Assembly (NCBI GenBank): GCA_003646025.1
Contig: QNDR01000009.1
Coordinates: forward strand, 1-44,750
Source: Candidatus Fermentibacterota bacterium
Lineage (GTDB): Bacteria > Fermentibacterota > Fermentibacteria > Fermentibacterales > JCC-6
DNA: 44,750 bases
Direction of reading: 5' to 3'
The notes below the pieces were generated by a model. The model ran no database searches. It was not told where the DNA came from and worked only from the letters and a program-made list of their open reading frames with translations. Positions within the stretch are counted from its first letter, which is position 1. Every line of letters starts with the position of its first letter. Shown one piece after another: positions 43,301 through 44,750 of this stretch. A program made the position numbers and the translations under genes.

Positions 43301-44499
43301 ACAGTGTCTACTTCGGGATCAATCTCAATTGCGGCTCTGGCCTGCGCAGAAATTTCATTTCTGACAACATCAGCTCCGACAAAGTCTCCGGTCATATACC
43401 TTCCGCTGCCTGTAACACCTGCCCCCAGAACCTTCACGGATTTCAACCTTGGACCAAGTTCCCGCAGTCCGTTTTTAACAGCCTCAAGGGGCTTTCCAGC
43501 GGTTCTTAGATACAAACGGTCGACAACGGTACCGTCTGGTGCTACGGCAGCCAGATTAGTGCTTATCGAACCCACATCAATACCAAGATAGATACCCCCG
43601 GCAGGTATCTCATCCGCTACGGTAAAATCGGCGGTTCCGAGAGCATGGGGTATCAGAGAAGGAAGAGTTTCTATTTCAGTTCCAATTGAATTGATAAGCT
43701 CTCTGATCTGCTGTGTCCGGAGTACGGCAGGTTCCCTGGAAAGGGCTGCACCTGCTGCGGTGAGTACATTGAAGTGTTCAGGAACGATAACTTCACCGTC
43801 AAGAACGCTCCTGAAAGCTTTTACCATACCACTGTTGGAGGCGACTCCGCCTACAAAAGCAACCGGATACCTGAACCGTCTTCCAGCAGCAATAACGCTT
43901 CTGAAATTTCTTGCAACTGCAAAACACAGACCACTTACAATTTCAGCAACGGTGGCACCGACCTGCTGAAGGTGTATCATGTCGCTCTTGGCAAACACAC
44001 TGCATCTGCCGGCAATTCTGGGAGGAGCTTCACATGTAACGGCGAGGTCACCCATCTCCTCAGGCGTAAGCCCAAGTCTGCCTGCCTGCTGATCAAGAAA
44101 CGAACCTGTGCCTGCTGCACAGATAGAGTTCATTGAAAACTCATCCATCACCGTTTCGCCGGATGCATCACTTCGCATCAGAAGCAGTTTCGAATCCTGG
44201 CCGCCCATTTCAATAACCGAGCCGGCGTGGGACAGGTACTCTGACACTGAAGCTGAAAGAGCAACGACTTCGTTGACTGTTTCCACACCGGCGAATACGG
44301 CTATTCTCAGTGAACCGGAGCCGGTTAAAACAACTGGAGTGCTGTTCAGTTCAGGACGCTCTATAAACAGGTCAAGCAGAGCCTTCATTGGTTTTCCCTG
44401 ATGCCTGCGATAGATGGTTTTAATTATTTTTCTGTTGCGGAGGAATGCTATTTTTATGGCAACGGAACCTATATCAATCCCTGCGATTATTTTTTTCAT
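40357..44499 (-). CDS. Large 2-hydroxyacyl-CoA dehydratase activase-type protein (BadF-BadF-DUF2229-HgdB-like)
   Basis: ATG at 44499 (GGGAGAA ahead) gives 1380 residues. Two ASKHA ATPase domains of the HgdC/BadF type come first: IAGIDIGSVAIK with GGQDSKLL and CAAGTGSFLDQQAGR (about 3-290), then LGIDVGSISTNL, GGQDSKYI and CAAGTGSFLEEQ (about 300-590). A four-Cys region follows (FICRACSNNCEIH, GGRCEKYE). Next is a DUF2229 domain (about 660-990, with ETCFPVKIAHGH and CPYIQGSPY). The last part is HgdB-like (VTTGRECYPAII, SGPCRFGQYC). Such proteins drive ATP-dependent electron transfer to [4Fe-4S] dehydratases or related reductases in anaerobes. No dehydratase subunit gene is next to it. Substrate unknown. 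Confidence 0.92.
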   Translation of the reverse strand: MKKIIAGIDIGSVAIKIAFLRNRKIIKTIYRRHQGKPMKALLDLFIERPELNSTPVVLTGSGSLRIAVFAGVETVNEVVALSASVSEYLSHAGSVIEMGGQDSKLLLMRSDASGETVMDEFSMNSICAAGTGSFLDQQAGRLGLTPEEMGDLAVTCEAPPRIAGRCSVFAKSDMIHLQQVGATVAEIVSGLCFAVARNFRSVIAAGRRFRYPVAFVGGVASNSGMVKAFRSVLDGEVIVPEHFNVLTAAGAALSREPAVLRTQQIRELINSIGTEIETLPSLIPHALGTADFTVADEIPAGGIYLGIDVGSISTNLAAVAPDGTVVDRLYLRTAGKPLEAVKNGLRELGPRLKSVKVLGAGVTGSGRYMTGDFVGADVVRNEISAQARAAIEIDPEVDTVFEIGGQDSKYISIEKGRVVDFEMNKVCAAGTGSFLEEQAEKLGIKIQDFGSIALSTSAPCRLGERCTVFMESDVVSHQAVSTPIQQITSGLCYSIVKNYLHRVVGERKIGKKIFFQGGTAHNRGVVAAFNAVLGQGREVILPPHHDVTGAIGVALMARDAMKDGRKTTFRGWSLSENSYTQDSFICRACSNNCEIHRVTLADGTKLFYGGRCEKYETGSMQTTSGGENLFLERVENVFKYSGRDWGNGPVVGISRSLWFWELFPFFGTFFRSMGCRVVVSGESTSATVHSGVESVAAETCFPVKIAHGHVMELLEKGVEILFLPSILRNKPQGDFTESYNCPYIQGSPYILDAGLVLNQMKNVKVLKPVLDFALPGNEWMSALIQTAVELGFSTTEAKAALKEAQDAQDRFVKANTERGRRAIQNLDGRRGFVVVSRPYNGSDPVVNTDLPAKLAKLGGVVIPLDMLPMSMDRAAESYDNMYWHYGQRILAGGIVIRENENLHAVYLSNFGCGPDSFIEHSFREIMGEKPYLSIEIDEHAADAGVITRCEAFLDALDGAGNLGTQEYQPPPREQQDVTGRTLWIPLMSEASYLAAAAVRNRGIDAKVIPPTTSDAVALGRTVTTGRECYPAIITAGNMLKILETDKPEKTAFFMATASGPCRFGQYCTFQRQVLEKNGFEGVPVLTATSSDSYSSIPGLGSRKFQKDLLQSLAAADILKRALFRVRPYEVTPGSADRLFKKWLSDFEDTLEKGASLAGRAKKAAAEFEKFPLRDIARKPLVAVFGEIYVRNDDYANDNTVDRLEAMGAEVIYTPLTEWFDYVNHSFIEKSKQNGKTASVIKGKTISMVITKVKRAVEKPFDSLLRGTPHVSASQVMKASTPYMAENIGGEAVLSIGAPLALLEHGGIDGAVNIYPFNCLPGTVVSAVSRRIKRDKPGLPWLNLAFDGQEDTDNTSRFEAFMDQVRRLHYGKTGEKNRSAQ

Positions 44500-44536
44500 A
44501 AGTTCTCCCGGTTCTCTGTTGAACCGGGAATATGCC

Positions 44537-44568
44537 GATTTACACCGTACATTGTCATATGACAATGT
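44537..44568 (-). promoter_or_regulatory. Promoter with 20-bp palindromic operator upstream of the activase-type gene
   Basis: The perfect palindrome ACATTGTCATATGACAATGT occupies 44549-44568. On the minus strand TTGTCA in its first half is followed after 17 bases by TAAATC (44537-44542), a fair -35/-10 pair, about 38 bases before the ATG. A dimeric repressor bound here would block the promoter. Confidence 0.55.
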
Positions 44569-44750
44569 TGGAATATTACAGGTACCACCAACCTGAAACA
44601 GAGCAGACAGTGATCATGAAAAGCGAAACTAGGAGCCTGACCGAAAATACAACATCGGCATTAGACACCACACGAACGGCTGCAAAGCGCGCCGATTATC
44701 GTCAAATAGCGCTGCTATTCTTCTCCAATCGACACGCTTTCCATCTCGTC
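44569..44750. other. Window-edge region, coding status unclear
   Basis: A plus-strand ATG at 44616 opens a frame of 45 codons that runs off the window (MKSETRSLTENTTSALDTTR and onward), but it has no Shine-Dalgarno. On the minus strand a frame enters from the edge and ends at 44715 with DEMESVSIGEE, a plausible protein tail. The two overlap, so at most one is real, and neither can be supported from this window alone. Confidence 0.25.

Noticed and set aside
1-44750. CRISPR arrays, insertion sequences, prophage genes or rRNA
   Set aside because: No spaced direct repeats, transposase or integrase motifs, phage structural genes or rRNA sequence were seen on either strand.

Overview
The window is bacterial, near 50 % GC, and densely packed, with most genes on the minus strand. 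The lipoproteins, outer-membrane-like proteins and envelope enzymes point to a diderm. Three neighbouring secreted proteins share a C-terminal TWA(S/A)IKAT-type ending. With the Big_5-type lipoprotein and the DUF3160 protein this suggests an uncultured FCB-group lineage; I lean to Candidatus Fermentibacteria or a relative, which is inference and not a database result. I see no rRNA, CRISPR array, transposase or prophage.

Positions 1-13087 (minus) are one co-directional run with gene overlaps of 1-23 bases. Read in transcription order it is pgi, an outer-membrane-like protein, purN, an M15-type peptidase, an L,D-transpeptidase, a PQQ-propeller protein, an Era-like GTPase, scpA, scpB, an RsuA/RluB-type pseudouridine synthase, cmk, plsC, rpsA and an MtaB-type tRNA methylthiotransferase cut by the window edge. 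Translation, chromosome condensation and envelope genes are thus mixed in one transcription unit.

Positions 13203-16539 hold a membrane-anchored MsrB-MsrA fusion (plus), an HlyD-like lipoprotein (minus), and a plus-strand pair of a lectin-fold lipoprotein and a polysaccharide deacetylase. Positions 16512-27828 (minus) form a second long run, in transcription order: a secreted protein with the C-terminal motif, murJ, uvrC, an outer-membrane-like protein, tRNA-Leu(TAA), mutL, miaA, a ParB-HTH-TPR fusion, a Big_5 lipoprotein and a ferredoxin-nitroreductase.

Positions 27830-31410 are accessory: a PH-like protein, a decayed cyclase/TPR gene, two divergently transcribed secreted proteins that both carry the C-terminal motif, an orphan protein and a MazG-type pyrophosphohydrolase. 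One of the two secreted proteins is interrupted by an in-frame TGA that is followed by a hairpin resembling a bacterial SECIS element. Positions 31532-36352 hold a large DUF3160 lipoprotein, a beta-glucosidase (GH1) fragment, an AAA/DUF4143 ATPase, and an ECF sigma factor with a small membrane protein.

Positions 36420-44499 (minus) hold a secreted orphan, a dihydrolipoamide-dehydrogenase-like flavoprotein, an M18 aminopeptidase and a roughly 1380-residue 2-hydroxyacyl-CoA dehydratase activase-type protein. A perfect 20-bp palindrome sits in the promoter of the last gene, which suggests anaerobic metabolism under specific repression.

The most interesting signals are the repeated C-terminal motif (a possible sorting tag), the TGA plus SECIS-like hairpin, an Era homologue that has lost most GTPase motifs, and a cmk gene with either a CTG start or a frameshift at codon 4.
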